Of a stretch of 64,000 bases of DNA, positions 35,731-44,572 are shown piece after piece; positions within the stretch are counted from its first letter, which is position 1; each line of letters begins with the position of its first letter. Origin of the DNA: Phaeobacter sp. (GTDB taxonomy: Bacteria; Pseudomonadota; Alphaproteobacteria; Rhodobacterales; Rhodobacteraceae); assembly GCF_022825805.1 (NCBI RefSeq), contig NZ_JAJDWC010000089.1:31721-95720 (forward strand). Reading direction: 5' to 3'. The notes under the pieces were generated by a model. That model saw only the letters and a program-made list of their open reading frames with translations. It did not search any database and was not told the origin of the DNA. The position numbers and the translations under genes are program-made.

Positions 35731-36399
35731 CTACAGGTCCTTTATACGGTCCGCCCGCAAAGGACAGGACAGATAGACGCCGAACTCTTTCCCGATATCT
35801 GCACTGACCCGCGCATGGACTGCCCCCTGACGATCAAGGAACCGCTGTGTGTCATCCACAGGGAAAATACCCTCATGCCAGATATTTGGATGAATATAGA
35901 GACCTTTCGATCCGTCGCACCAAAACGCGACCACTTTGTCCGGGCTCAGGTTGTCGCCCGGCAAGGCAAGCGGAACAATGAATGGTTTATTATCCAATGG
36001 AAAGAACAGCTGCCCACCATCCGGATGGTAATTCATGTGCCACAGAAGAACCTGATCGCGCGGGGCGGTTTGCCGTTCGGCCTTGGCCTGCTGCGGGTCG
36101 GCCGACCAGCCAAGGACATAGTTGCCATTCACGGCCTCGTTTTCACCATAAAGGACATCACCCTGCCAATTGCACTTAAAGGTGCCTTCGACCCAACCGC
36201 CTTCATCGCCGGTTCCATCATCAATAGGACGCCAGCCCTGTCGCGGCCATTGGGCAATCTCAATCTCAAAACAATCCGGGTCGTCCACCAACTGCCCATA
36301 CCCACGGACACTCTCGTCAGTGGCGCGGATCAACGGCACCTCATGCCAGGGCAAAGACGGTTTGGAACTGGCTTCAAACATATAGTCAGGGTTGCTCAT
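35731..36399 (-). CDS. Ureidoglycolate lyase (AllA) family protein
   Basis: 222 residues. The C-terminal half fits the AllA fold: YHPDGGQLFFPL, PFIVPLALPGDNLSPDKVVAFW and GLYIHPNIWHEGIFP, with the metal-site histidines of a cupin. AllA enzymes split ureidoglycolate to glyoxylate and urea, but this protein is longer than E. coli AllA (about 160) and no purine-catabolism genes are nearby. It lies downstream of the methylated-amine operon's terminator and so probably has its own promoter. Confidence 0.75.
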   Translation of the reverse strand: MSNPDYMFEASSKPSLPWHEVPLIRATDESVRGYGQLVDDPDCFEIEIAQWPRQGWRPIDDGTGDEGGWVEGTFKCNWQGDVLYGENEAVNGNYVLGWSADPQQAKAERQTAPRDQVLLWHMNYHPDGGQLFFPLDNKPFIVPLALPGDNLSPDKVVAFWCDGSKGLYIHPNIWHEGIFPVDDTQRFLDRQGAVHARVSADIGKEFGVYLSCPLRADRIKDL

Positions 36400-36500
36400 C
36401 TTCTCTGTCCTGGAATGTTGACCTCACGACCCGATATGAGCCGGGCCTGGCCCTCGATGCAAGACAAACTGCAGCAGGCCAAAGTGTTTGTTTCGCACAG

Positions 36501-36529
36501 AAAAAGGCAGGGCCGTTGAACCCTGCCTT
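36501..36529 (-). terminator. Terminator of the methylated-amine operon
   Basis: On the minus strand a 9-bp stem AAGGCAGGG (36529-36521) / CCCTGCCTT (36512-36504) with an 8-nt loop runs into TTTTTC. It lies 34 bp after the stop of the DMGDH-like gene at 36563. Confidence 0.85.
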
Positions 36530-36562
36530 CGATCTTGGATTGTCTGCAATGTCGCGCCGCGA

Positions 36563-39013
36563 TCAGGCCTTAACCCGCTCAGATTTAGGATCGTACATCG
36601 GCTTCAAGGACGCTTCAGCCCGCACTTTGGTGCCCATGACGTCAATCTCATAGGTTGATCCAAGCACATCTGCAGCACTTTCCCCTTCACATGGGACATA
36701 GCCCATACCGATCGCTGCACCCAGCGTGTGGCCATAGTTGCCAGAGCTGAGGTAGCCCACATATTCCCCATTCCGGATGATCGGCTCGTTGTGGAACAAA
36801 AGTGGCTCTGCGTCCGTCAGTTTGAATTGCACCATGCGGAACTTCGGACCTGTCTCTTTGCGTTCCAGCACAGCGGCTTTGCCAATGAAGTCGTCTTTGT
36901 CCGTCTTCACCGCAAACCCAAGGCCCGCATCAATCACGTTGTCTTCGCAAGTGATATCATGCCCGAAGTGGCGGAAGCCTTTTTCGATGCGACAGCTGTC
37001 CATCATATGCATCCCGCAGAGCTTCAGCCCCATGTCTTGCCCCGCCTCCCAGAGCGTCTCGAAGGCGTGGCCCGCCATATCAGCGCCGACATAGATTTCC
37101 CAACCCAGCTCGCCGACATAGGTGACGCGATGCACCCGCGCGAGCCCCATGCCAAGCTCGATCTCTTGCGCCGTGCCGAAGGGGTTCACCTCGTTGGAGA
37201 AGTCGTTGGGCGAAACCTTTTGCAGCAACGCCCGGGCATTCGGACCCATCACGGCCAATACACCCTCACCTGCTGTGACATCCGTGATGACAACGTTGAA
37301 ATTACCCTTGTTGCGCATCATCCAGGTCTGGTCCGCCAGTCGAGTCACCGCAGGTGTGACAACCAGATAAGCGGTTTCGCTCAGCCGCGTGACGGTGACA
37401 TCGGCTTCGATACCGGCTCGGCTGTTCAAGAACTGAGTATAAACGATCTTGCCTGTTGGCACGCTGAGGTTTGCACCACACACATAGTTCAGGAACCGTT
37501 CGGCATCTGGACCTTCGACCCGGATCTTACCGAAGGACGACATGTCGTACATGCCGACATTTTCGCGGACGGCTTTGTGCTCAGATGCAGAGTTTTCAAA
37601 CCAGTTCTGCCGCTTCCAGCTATACTGATATTCGCGCTCCTGACCGTCGTTTGCGAACCAGTTGGCCCGCTCCCAACCGCCAATTTCACCCATCACAGCG
37701 CCCTGTTCAAGGAGGTGATGGTGGAACGGAGTTCGACGCACACCACGCGCGGTGGCCTTTTGACGATAGGGGAAGTGATCCGCATAAAGCAGGCCCAAGG
37801 TCTCTTTCGAGCGTTCGAAGAGATAGTGTTTGTTGCCCTGGAATGGGTGCATGCGCGAAATATCCACATCACCCAGATCAAACGGCTTTTGCCCCTCATC
37901 CATCCACTGCGCCAGCGCCATCCCGGCGCCACCCGCGGATTGAATACCGATGGAGTTGAACCCTGCAGCAACCCAGACGTTGTCCATCTCTGGCGCCAGA
38001 CCAAGGTGGTAGGCATCATCAGGCGTGAAGGATTCAGGACCGTTGAAGAAGGTATGAATGCCTGCCTCTGCCAACATTGGCATACGGTTGCAGGCCGCTT
38101 CCAGAATCGGCTCAAAGTGGTCGAAGTCTTCAGGCAGCTGGTCAAACTCGAACGTGTCAGGAATACCGTTCATCGCCCAGGGTTTGGCATTGGGTTCAAA
38201 CGCGCCAAGAAGGATCTTTCCAGCGTCTTCTTTGTAGTAGGCGCATTCGTCCGGCACCCGCAGAACCGGCATCTGCGTCAAACCTTCGATGCCTTCGGTC
38301 ACGATGTAGAAATGTTCGCACGCGTGCAGTGGCACATTGACGCCAGCCATACGGCCGACCTCGTGGCCCCACATACCCGCGCAGTTCACCACCATGTCGG
38401 CTTCGATGTGTCCCTGGGACTGCCCGTCGTCGCTGACCCAGTCAACGCCGGTCACGCGACGGCCTGTTTTGGAAATACCCGTGACTTTGATCCGCTCCTT
38501 GACCAGAGCACCGCACTGACGCGCGCCTTTGGCCAATGCCAATGCGATGTTGGCCGGGTCGCCCTGCCCGTCCTTCGGCAGCCAGACACCCGCTGTGACA
38601 TCCCCGACGTTCAGATGCTCATAGCGTTTCTTGACTTCCTCTGGCGAGATTTCTTCGACCTCGACGCCAAAAGCGCGCGCCATAGCAGCCTGGCGGAAAA
38701 TCTCTTCCTTACGCTCTTCGGTCAGCGCAACAGTGATGGATCCACAACGCTTAAAGCCGGTTGCAACACCTGTCTCTTCCTCCAGAGAGCCATAGAGCTC
38801 CTGTGAGTACTTTGCCAACTTGGTCATATTGGCTGTCGCGCGCAGCTGAGCGATCAATCCTGCAGCATGCCAAGTTGTGCCGGATGTCAGCTGTTTGCGT
38901 TCCAGCAACACCACGTCTTTCCAGCCCAATTTCGTCAGGTGGTAGGCCACAGAACAGCCAATGACACCGCCACCGATAATGACCACCCGGGCCTTGTTTG
39001 GAAGATCGCTCAT
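36563..39013 (-). CDS. Dimethylglycine/sarcosine dehydrogenase-like flavoprotein (FAD oxidoreductase plus GcvT)
   Basis: 816 residues. N-terminal DAO-type FAD domain with VIIGGGVIGCSVAYHL (11-26) and the covalent-FAD histidine H49 in SGTTWHAAG; from about residue 430 a folate-binding GcvT domain (NYVCGANLSVPTGKIVYTQF, VTYVGELGWEIYVGAD, KGFRHFGHDITCEDNV). Such enzymes oxidatively remove N-methyl groups from dimethylglycine, sarcosine or related amines, passing the C1 unit to tetrahydrofolate. It is the last gene of the operon starting near 44239 and is followed by a terminator. Confidence 0.9.
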   Translation of the reverse strand: MSDLPNKARVVIIGGGVIGCSVAYHLTKLGWKDVVLLERKQLTSGTTWHAAGLIAQLRATANMTKLAKYSQELYGSLEEETGVATGFKRCGSITVALTEERKEEIFRQAAMARAFGVEVEEISPEEVKKRYEHLNVGDVTAGVWLPKDGQGDPANIALALAKGARQCGALVKERIKVTGISKTGRRVTGVDWVSDDGQSQGHIEADMVVNCAGMWGHEVGRMAGVNVPLHACEHFYIVTEGIEGLTQMPVLRVPDECAYYKEDAGKILLGAFEPNAKPWAMNGIPDTFEFDQLPEDFDHFEPILEAACNRMPMLAEAGIHTFFNGPESFTPDDAYHLGLAPEMDNVWVAAGFNSIGIQSAGGAGMALAQWMDEGQKPFDLGDVDISRMHPFQGNKHYLFERSKETLGLLYADHFPYRQKATARGVRRTPFHHHLLEQGAVMGEIGGWERANWFANDGQEREYQYSWKRQNWFENSASEHKAVRENVGMYDMSSFGKIRVEGPDAERFLNYVCGANLSVPTGKIVYTQFLNSRAGIEADVTVTRLSETAYLVVTPAVTRLADQTWMMRNKGNFNVVITDVTAGEGVLAVMGPNARALLQKVSPNDFSNEVNPFGTAQEIELGMGLARVHRVTYVGELGWEIYVGADMAGHAFETLWEAGQDMGLKLCGMHMMDSCRIEKGFRHFGHDITCEDNVIDAGLGFAVKTDKDDFIGKAAVLERKETGPKFRMVQFKLTDAEPLLFHNEPIIRNGEYVGYLSSGNYGHTLGAAIGMGYVPCEGESAADVLGSTYEIDVMGTKVRAEASLKPMYDPKSERVKA

Positions 39014-39133
39014 TTCATTTCTCCTGATCTCGCTGCGCTGACGATGCCACGGGGACGCGACAAAAAATGAACGAAAAACGCCAAATCATAGCGACTATTC
39101 ACACAGCAAGGATTTTATTGCTCGGGTTGATTT

Positions 39134-40183
39134 TCACTCTGGCCGCGGGTCAGGCGACGCATGTCTTTCTGACGGGCGCAATCCGGCGGAATCCCGGCGC
39201 GATTTGCGCAAATTCAATGGCGTGACACCGAAAAACGCCTTGTATAGTGTCGAAAACCCATTGGAAAACCCACAGGCCAGCCCAATTTCCCGCACGCTCA
39301 ATGTTGTATTGAGGAGTAGGTTATTCGCTTTGCTCAGCCGCATTTCGCGGTAGAACCCGTTTGGCGTTGTTCCCAGAAACGTCTTGAACTTCCGCTCAAG
39401 CGACCGTGTTGAAATCCCCAGATGATCGACAATTTCCCCGATCGGTAATGGTTCTTCGACATGGTCCTGCATGATTCGGATCGCCTGATCCAAATCGGCA
39501 TCCCCTGTGATCGTCGGTTTGACGCCTGAGAAGGGTTGCAAGGAACCATAGTCGCGCACTTTTTCATGCAGCAGGATATTGGCAACGGTCATCTGCGCCG
39601 CGGCACTGGTCACCTGCCCGATCATTGCCAGAACAATATCAACCGTCGCCCCCATGCCCGCGCATGTCACAACCTGTCCATCTTCACTGGCAAGTGCGAA
39701 ATTGGCGTCGAACAGACCCGAACGCTCCCGGAGAAGGGTCGCATTTTCCCAATGGGTGGTGTGTTGCCGACCATCGCGCGCGTGATCTCGGATGTAGCGG
39801 CTGGCCGCTTCTGCAAGCAAATAGATCTTGGCGCCACGTCCACGATAGTTGGAAATCAGAGGCCCAAGCGACAGCGCTGCACAATCGGGATCGCTATTGC
39901 CGAGCACAAACACGCAATCCGCCTGTGGGCGGACAGCGAACTTCTCCGTTTGGACCGTCGCCCCGGCACGGCAACCGACAGTCCCACCATTGGCGGATCT
40001 CAGCGTCCAGCTGAAAGGCGGCTGCGCCAGAACCCGATTGGCCAGGCGAAGCGGCTCTACAACGGCAGAAAACTCGGTCAGGACAAACCCCTCGGCAAGC
40101 AGAATGTCCACTTGCCAAGGTGTATCTCCGGCCCTCGCACTACGAGAGCCGGAGTGACCACGATCAGGCGCGGAGCCGGTCAT
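39134..40183 (-). CDS. GlxA family AraC-type regulator (GbdR-like)
   Basis: 349 residues. The N-terminal DJ-1/PfpI-like (class I glutamine amidotransferase-like) domain contains WQVDILLAEGFVLTEFSAVVEPLRLAN; the C-terminal AraC helix-turn-helix pair contains IGEIVDHLGISTRSLERKFKTFLG and VREIGLACGFSNGFSTLYKAFFG. This layout matches GbdR, which activates glycine betaine and dimethylglycine catabolism in Pseudomonas. The position between two DMGDH-like genes supports that role but does not prove it. Start ATG 40183 overlaps the upstream stop by 20 bp. Confidence 0.88.
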   Translation of the reverse strand: MTGSAPDRGHSGSRSARAGDTPWQVDILLAEGFVLTEFSAVVEPLRLANRVLAQPPFSWTLRSANGGTVGCRAGATVQTEKFAVRPQADCVFVLGNSDPDCAALSLGPLISNYRGRGAKIYLLAEAASRYIRDHARDGRQHTTHWENATLLRERSGLFDANFALASEDGQVVTCAGMGATVDIVLAMIGQVTSAAAQMTVANILLHEKVRDYGSLQPFSGVKPTITGDADLDQAIRIMQDHVEEPLPIGEIVDHLGISTRSLERKFKTFLGTTPNGFYREMRLSKANNLLLNTTLSVREIGLACGFSNGFSTLYKAFFGVTPLNLRKSRRDSAGLRPSERHASPDPRPE

Positions 40184-42611
40184 TGTTCGGATCCCACATG
40201 GGTGCGTCCGGCTGCACAACTGCACGGCACGCTTCCCCGTAGATTTCGACAACCAGCTCGGTTCCCGGCTCGGCCAGATCTGCCCGAACCATGCCCAGCG
40301 CGATGGAGGAATTCACCCGGTAGCCATAGGCGCCCGAAGTGGTTTCCCCGACGATGTCATCACCGTGACGGATGCAGGACATGTAAGGCGCATCCGCATC
40401 ACCTGCGTCGACCTTCAGCGTCACAAACCGCTTCTGCACACCCTGCTGTTTTTCCGCCTGAATGGCGGCTTTGCCGGGGAAGTCCTGCGGTTTGTCCAGC
40501 TTAACGAAACGCTCCAGACCACCCTGCAGCAGGGAGTAATCCGTGGACAGATCACCCTTCCAAGCACGATAACCTTTTTCGATGCGCAGCGAGTTCAGCG
40601 CGTACATCCCAAATGGTTTTGCACCATTTTCCAGGATTGCATCATAGATCGCTGCCTGATGGGCATTGGCACAGTGCACCTCCCATCCCAGCTCACCCGC
40701 AAAAGACACGCGCGCAAGGAACGCAGGCTTGCCTGCAACGGTTGCTTCCTGATGCGTCAGCCAACCCAGGGACAGATCTGCATCGCTGATGGCAGCCAAC
40801 AGATCCCGCGATTTCGGGCCAGTCACGATCATGGTGCCATACTCGGTGGTGTGATCGGTCAGGGTCAAATTCGCAGGCATCCCGCGCGTCAGAACATCCC
40901 GGTCGTGCCATTGGGCTGCAGCGGCGGTGATCATGGTGAAGTGATCCTCGCCATGGCGAATACAGGACATCTCTGTCAGAATGCGCCCCCGGTCATCGGA
41001 GAAGTAGACCAGGTTCATACGGCCAACTTTGGGCAGACCGCCGGTCACACGCCCGCGCAGGTATTCTGCCGCACCTTCACCGGACAGATTGAACCGCGAG
41101 AAGCCTGGCAGGTCCAATACGCCAACGCCGTCCCGGACCGCTTCGCATTCTTCTTTGATGCGCTCCTGCCAAGGGCCGGACCGTCCCCAGGTGTGTGTCG
41201 CCTCCTCCGAGGTGTCATCACCGGGCTGCGCAAACCAGTTGGCGCGCTCCCAGCCATTATAGGCACCCATCTGGCCACCCAGCTCCTTCACCTTGGCATG
41301 CACCTGAGACAGCTTTTTGTCCCGCGCAGCAGGCCATTCGTGGTGGGGGAAGTGCATGGCATATTCGTTGCCATAGACTTCCATGCCTTTCTTGTTGCAG
41401 TAGTCCTGATCGGTGTAGTCGGTGTAGCGGCGCGGATCACAGGACCACATGTCCCATTCGGTCTGACCGTCTACGATCCATTCAGCCAGCACCTTACCTG
41501 CACCACCGCCCTGCGCGATGCCGAAGGTAAAGACACAAGCCTCAAACGCGTTTTCAACACCGGGCATTGGGCCGATCAGCGGCAAACCATCGGGCGCGTA
41601 GGGAATCGGGCCGTTGATGACACTGGACACACCGGATGTTTCCATCAACGGCACACGAGCCATGGCATCGACGACGATGTCTTCAATACGATCCAGATCT
41701 TCCTGCCACAGCTGGAAGCTGAAATCCTCTGGCATGGCGTCTTCGGCATCGACCCAATGCGCTTTGCAGTTCGGCTCATACGGGCCGAGGTTGTAACCGC
41801 CTTTTTCCTGACGCAGATAGTAAGACACATCAACATCGCGGATCAGGGGTAGTTTTTTCCCAGTTTCTTTATAAAGCGCCTCGATCTCGGGGATCTGCTC
41901 GGTCAGCAGATACTGATGTTCCATCACCATCATCGGAACTGTCCGACCGCCATAGGGTTTGAACCATTCACCGATGCGCTGCGCGTAGTAACCAGCGGCG
42001 TTCACCACGTAATCACATTCGATATCGCCCTTTTCGGTGTGCACAATCCAGGTTTTATCCTCGTTCTGCGTGACGCCGGTAGCCGGGCAGAAGCGGATGA
42101 TTTTCTGACCCAGATCGCGCGCGCCTTTGGCCAACGCCTGCGTCACCTGGGCTGGATCGATGTCGCCATCGGTCGGGTCGAACAAGACACCCTCAAGATC
42201 ATGGATCTCCAAGAATGGATAATGCTCTTTGGCCTGTTCCGGCGTCCAGATCTCCATCTTGATGCCCTGATACCGACCCATGGCGCAGGCGCGTTCGAAC
42301 TCTTGCATCCGCTCTTTTGTGTGCGCTAGGCGAATGGAGCCGGACTGATGATAGTTCATCGGATAGTCGACTTCTTCGGCCAGCCCGGAATACAGCTCGG
42401 TTGAATAGCGCTGCATGTTCATGATCGACCAAGAGGTCGAGAACGTCGGAACGTTGCCCGCAGCGTGCCAGGTCGACCCTGCCGTCAGTTCGTTCTTCTC
42501 GAGCAGGACACAGTCGGTCCAGCCTTTTTTAGCAAGGTGATACAGGGCCGAGCAGCCAACGACGCCACCGCCGATGATGACCACGCGGGCCTTTATTGGA
42601 AAATCAGACAT
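40164..42611 (-). CDS. Second dimethylglycine dehydrogenase-like flavoprotein (FAD oxidoreductase plus GcvT)
   Basis: 815 residues with the same architecture as the protein at 36563: VIIGGGVVGCSALYHL at 11-26, covalent-FAD histidine H49 in TAGSTWHAAGN and a C-terminal GcvT domain (VSFAGELGWEVHCAN, IEKGYRAWKGDLSTDYS). The two are clearly diverged in the substrate half, so they probably demethylate different compounds, for example dimethylglycine and sarcosine. The start lies 15 bp after the GFA gene. The final motif WDPNNDRLR echoes YDPKSERVK of the other copy. Confidence 0.9.
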   Translation of the reverse strand: MSDFPIKARVVIIGGGVVGCSALYHLAKKGWTDCVLLEKNELTAGSTWHAAGNVPTFSTSWSIMNMQRYSTELYSGLAEEVDYPMNYHQSGSIRLAHTKERMQEFERACAMGRYQGIKMEIWTPEQAKEHYPFLEIHDLEGVLFDPTDGDIDPAQVTQALAKGARDLGQKIIRFCPATGVTQNEDKTWIVHTEKGDIECDYVVNAAGYYAQRIGEWFKPYGGRTVPMMVMEHQYLLTEQIPEIEALYKETGKKLPLIRDVDVSYYLRQEKGGYNLGPYEPNCKAHWVDAEDAMPEDFSFQLWQEDLDRIEDIVVDAMARVPLMETSGVSSVINGPIPYAPDGLPLIGPMPGVENAFEACVFTFGIAQGGGAGKVLAEWIVDGQTEWDMWSCDPRRYTDYTDQDYCNKKGMEVYGNEYAMHFPHHEWPAARDKKLSQVHAKVKELGGQMGAYNGWERANWFAQPGDDTSEEATHTWGRSGPWQERIKEECEAVRDGVGVLDLPGFSRFNLSGEGAAEYLRGRVTGGLPKVGRMNLVYFSDDRGRILTEMSCIRHGEDHFTMITAAAAQWHDRDVLTRGMPANLTLTDHTTEYGTMIVTGPKSRDLLAAISDADLSLGWLTHQEATVAGKPAFLARVSFAGELGWEVHCANAHQAAIYDAILENGAKPFGMYALNSLRIEKGYRAWKGDLSTDYSLLQGGLERFVKLDKPQDFPGKAAIQAEKQQGVQKRFVTLKVDAGDADAPYMSCIRHGDDIVGETTSGAYGYRVNSSIALGMVRADLAEPGTELVVEIYGEACRAVVQPDAPMWDPNNDRLRA

Positions 42612-42626
42612 GATAGCTCCCTAATC

Positions 42627-42998
42627 TCAGTCTCTTTGCGGCACGCCGTCCGCAATTTCGTAAAAGTCGGCCTTGTGGCGGACAAAGATGTGTTTCTCGA
42701 TCTTGAGCCCGGATGATCCGTCTATGGCGCCAAGCGCGAAACTGATGGTGTCTTCATTGTGGGCCTGCCAGAAAAGGAACGAGCCGCAGCGCGCGCAGCT
42801 CCCGCGCTTGGCGGTCGGGCTGGATTCGTACCAACGGACCGCGCCCGAAATCTCCAAATCGGTTTGCTTCACATAGGCGGACGACCAGATGCCACCGGAT
42901 TGTTTGCGACATTGACTGCAATGGCACATCGAAGGCCCTTGCGGCGTTGCTTCGGTCGCGAACTGAATGTCACCGCAGAGGCAGCTGCCTTTGATCAT
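42627..42998 (-). CDS. GFA family zinc protein
   Basis: 123 residues. Seven cysteines in the GFA pattern: C6-L-C8 near the start (KGSCLCGD), CHCSQC at 25-30 and CARC at 68-71. GFA (glutathione-dependent formaldehyde-activating) domains were proposed to join formaldehyde to glutathione; that activity is disputed, but formaldehyde is released when N-methyl groups are oxidised without folate, so the location is fitting. GGAGGG precedes ATG 42998, which overlaps the LysE gene stop (ATGA). Confidence 0.88.
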   Translation of the reverse strand: MIKGSCLCGDIQFATEATPQGPSMCHCSQCRKQSGGIWSSAYVKQTDLEISGAVRWYESSPTAKRGSCARCGSFLFWQAHNEDTISFALGAIDGSSGLKIEKHIFVRHKADFYEIADGVPQRD

Positions 42999-43624
42999 GC
43001 TGCACCCTCCGGCTGTGGTGTGCTGCTGATCCCCAACAACACGCCATAGACAATGAAACACACGGCCATCAGACGGCGTATCCAGACATTGAAAACAGCC
43101 GTCAGCGCAGCCCGTCCCAGAACCACACCCAAGAGCGTGAACCCCGTGTACGCCAACGCCGTGATGGTCAAAGCGGTCGGGACAATCACAATCATCTGCT
43201 GCCAGATCGACACATCGGGCTGCACGAATTGCGAAAACGCAGCGAGATATCCAGCAACGCTTTTGGGGTTGATGGTCGCCACCGCGAGCGCATGCAAATA
43301 GACATGCCGCGCCGGACGTTCGGCGGAGGGCGCGGGACGGGTGGCAGTCTTCCAACCGCGCCACCCCAAGTATATCAGGAAACCAGCGCCTACTAATTTT
43401 GCCATGAAAAACCCGGTCGGCGAAGTGGCAATCAGCGCTGTTACACCAAGCGCGGAGAGCACCAGAAACAAGCTCGCCTGGGTCAGGATCGCCAGCACGC
43501 CAAGCATGGCTTTGGGCAGCCCAAGGCTCATCCCGTTTGAGATGCAGTTCACCGCATTCGGACCAGGGGTGGTGACAAAAACCACCCAAAACAGCGCAAA
43601 TATGCTCCAGGCTTCAACAGACAT
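42995..43624 (-). CDS. LysE family amino-acid exporter
   Basis: 209 residues, about six helices. The LysE/RhtB hallmark is at the N-terminus (FVTTPGPNAVNCISNGMSLG), with ATINPKSVAGYLAAFSQFV in the middle. It probably exports an amino acid or small amine. It begins 3 bp after the XRE-cupin regulator and overlaps the GFA gene, so it belongs to the same operon and may relieve build-up of a demethylation product or analogue. Confidence 0.9.
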   Translation of the reverse strand: MSVEAWSIFALFWVVFVTTPGPNAVNCISNGMSLGLPKAMLGVLAILTQASLFLVLSALGVTALIATSPTGFFMAKLVGAGFLIYLGWRGWKTATRPAPSAERPARHVYLHALAVATINPKSVAGYLAAFSQFVQPDVSIWQQMIVIVPTALTITALAYTGFTLLGVVLGRAALTAVFNVWIRRLMAVCFIVYGVLLGISSTPQPEGAA

Positions 43625-43627
43625 GAG

Positions 43628-44239
43628 TCAATACACCGGAGGCGCGATCACCCAGACCGCAACACAGGGTTCGTCGTAAGGGTTGGACCACTGATAGGGC
43701 TCATGACGAATGCGGAAACTATCCCCAGGTCCGACCGAAAAGGATCGTCCGCCAATAACCAGATCCAGCCGACCCGAAATGATGTAACCAACCTCCTGTG
43801 TTGGGCGGTCCGCAGGTGTTTGCATATGGGAGCGAGGTCGAAAGGTGGAATGCACCATTTCGAAATCATCCGTCAAATCCGGGGACAAAAGCTCTTCCAT
43901 CAACCCTTCTTCACCGGAACCCATGGGCCGACGGGCACCCGCACGAACGACATATCCCTGCTCTTCTGCTGGAGCGGCGGAATGGGCAAACAACATCGAC
44001 ATCGGGACATCGAGACATTTTGCAATTGCTCTCAAATCCGAAATCGAAGGCTCGGATTTGTCGCGTTCCACCTGGCTCAGCCAGCCAACAGACCGGCCAA
44101 GATGGTTCGCAAGATCGCTCAGCGTTAGGCTGCGCGCCTTGCGCAAAGCGCGCAGATCAGCGCCAAGGGTGGCAGGTTGCGGACTGTGGTCGGTCACTGA
44201 AGTATCCGTGAAAAAATCTAGCTCTTTTTCATCGTGCAC
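43628..44239 (-). CDS. XRE family regulator with C-terminal cupin domain
   Basis: 203 residues. Helix-turn-helix LSDLANHLGRSVGWLSQVERDKSEPS at about 40-65, then a cupin sensor domain (EVGYIISGRLDLVIGGRSFSVGPGDSFRI). Regulators of this build often control amine or amino-acid use genes. It heads the operon with LysE, GFA and the DMGDH-like genes. The start is uncertain: GTG 44239 or GTG 44197, neither with a good Shine-Dalgarno. Inverted repeats at 44207-44233 and 44246-44272 are candidate autoregulatory sites. Confidence 0.87.
   Translation of the reverse strand: MHDEKELDFFTDTSVTDHSPQPATLGADLRALRKARSLTLSDLANHLGRSVGWLSQVERDKSEPSISDLRAIAKCLDVPMSMLFAHSAAPAEEQGYVVRAGARRPMGSGEEGLMEELLSPDLTDDFEMVHSTFRPRSHMQTPADRPTQEVGYIISGRLDLVIGGRSFSVGPGDSFRIRHEPYQWSNPYDEPCVAVWVIAPPVY
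44207..44233. promoter_or_regulatory. CGTGAA-N15-TTCA operator-like repeat, copy 2 (imperfect)
   Basis: CGTGAA at 44207-44212 and TTCATC at 44228-44233, the same 15-bp spacing as the site at 44246. It overlaps the 5' end of the XRE-cupin gene if translation starts at 44239, or lies upstream if it starts at 44197. Confidence 0.4.
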
Positions 44240-44572
44240 TGAGTTCGTGAAATTTCCAAGCGTTTTTTCACGTCCGAAGATGGCGAAATGGAACGCCAGT
44301 CAGATCATGGAATACCCGGACCGAATTACCCTTGGCTGCCCGACCCTAAATAGGCAGGCAAAAATTCGATAAGACACTGATTTTTATGCAACTTCGCATC
44401 GGGACCGCACAATTTGGGCAGCTGCAGTCACGCGCAGCAACCGCCATGCGCGCACCTTGTGGTTCAACCCAACAGACGGCACGCATTACACCTGGCGCAG
44501 CTCACACTCAGGCAACCCCGGGCGCATCTGTTTCAGAGGATTCGCAAAGAAACCCTGCGATCGGCCGTCGAT
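44240..44572. other. Intergenic region upstream of the XRE-cupin operon
   Basis: 333 bp between the XRE-cupin gene and the end of the methionine sulfoxide reductase gene, both on the minus strand. Apart from the inverted repeat at 44246 I see no gene; the short rightward open frames here are not supported by a known family or a ribosome-binding site. Confidence 0.6.
44246..44272. promoter_or_regulatory. CGTGAA-N15-TTCACG operator-like repeat, copy 1
   Basis: CGTGAAATTT at 44246-44255 and TTCACG at 44267-44272, half-site centres 21 bp apart (two helical turns). Located just upstream of the XRE-cupin operon. The same repeat occurs at 62691-62717. Confidence 0.55.

Noticed and set aside
36728..38806. 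Long plus-strand open frame (692 codons) opposite the DMGDH-like gene.
   Set aside because: Antisense shadow; no family features and no ribosome-binding site.
40365..41852. Plus-strand open frame (495 codons) opposite the second DMGDH-like gene.
   Set aside because: Antisense shadow of a well-supported flavoprotein gene.
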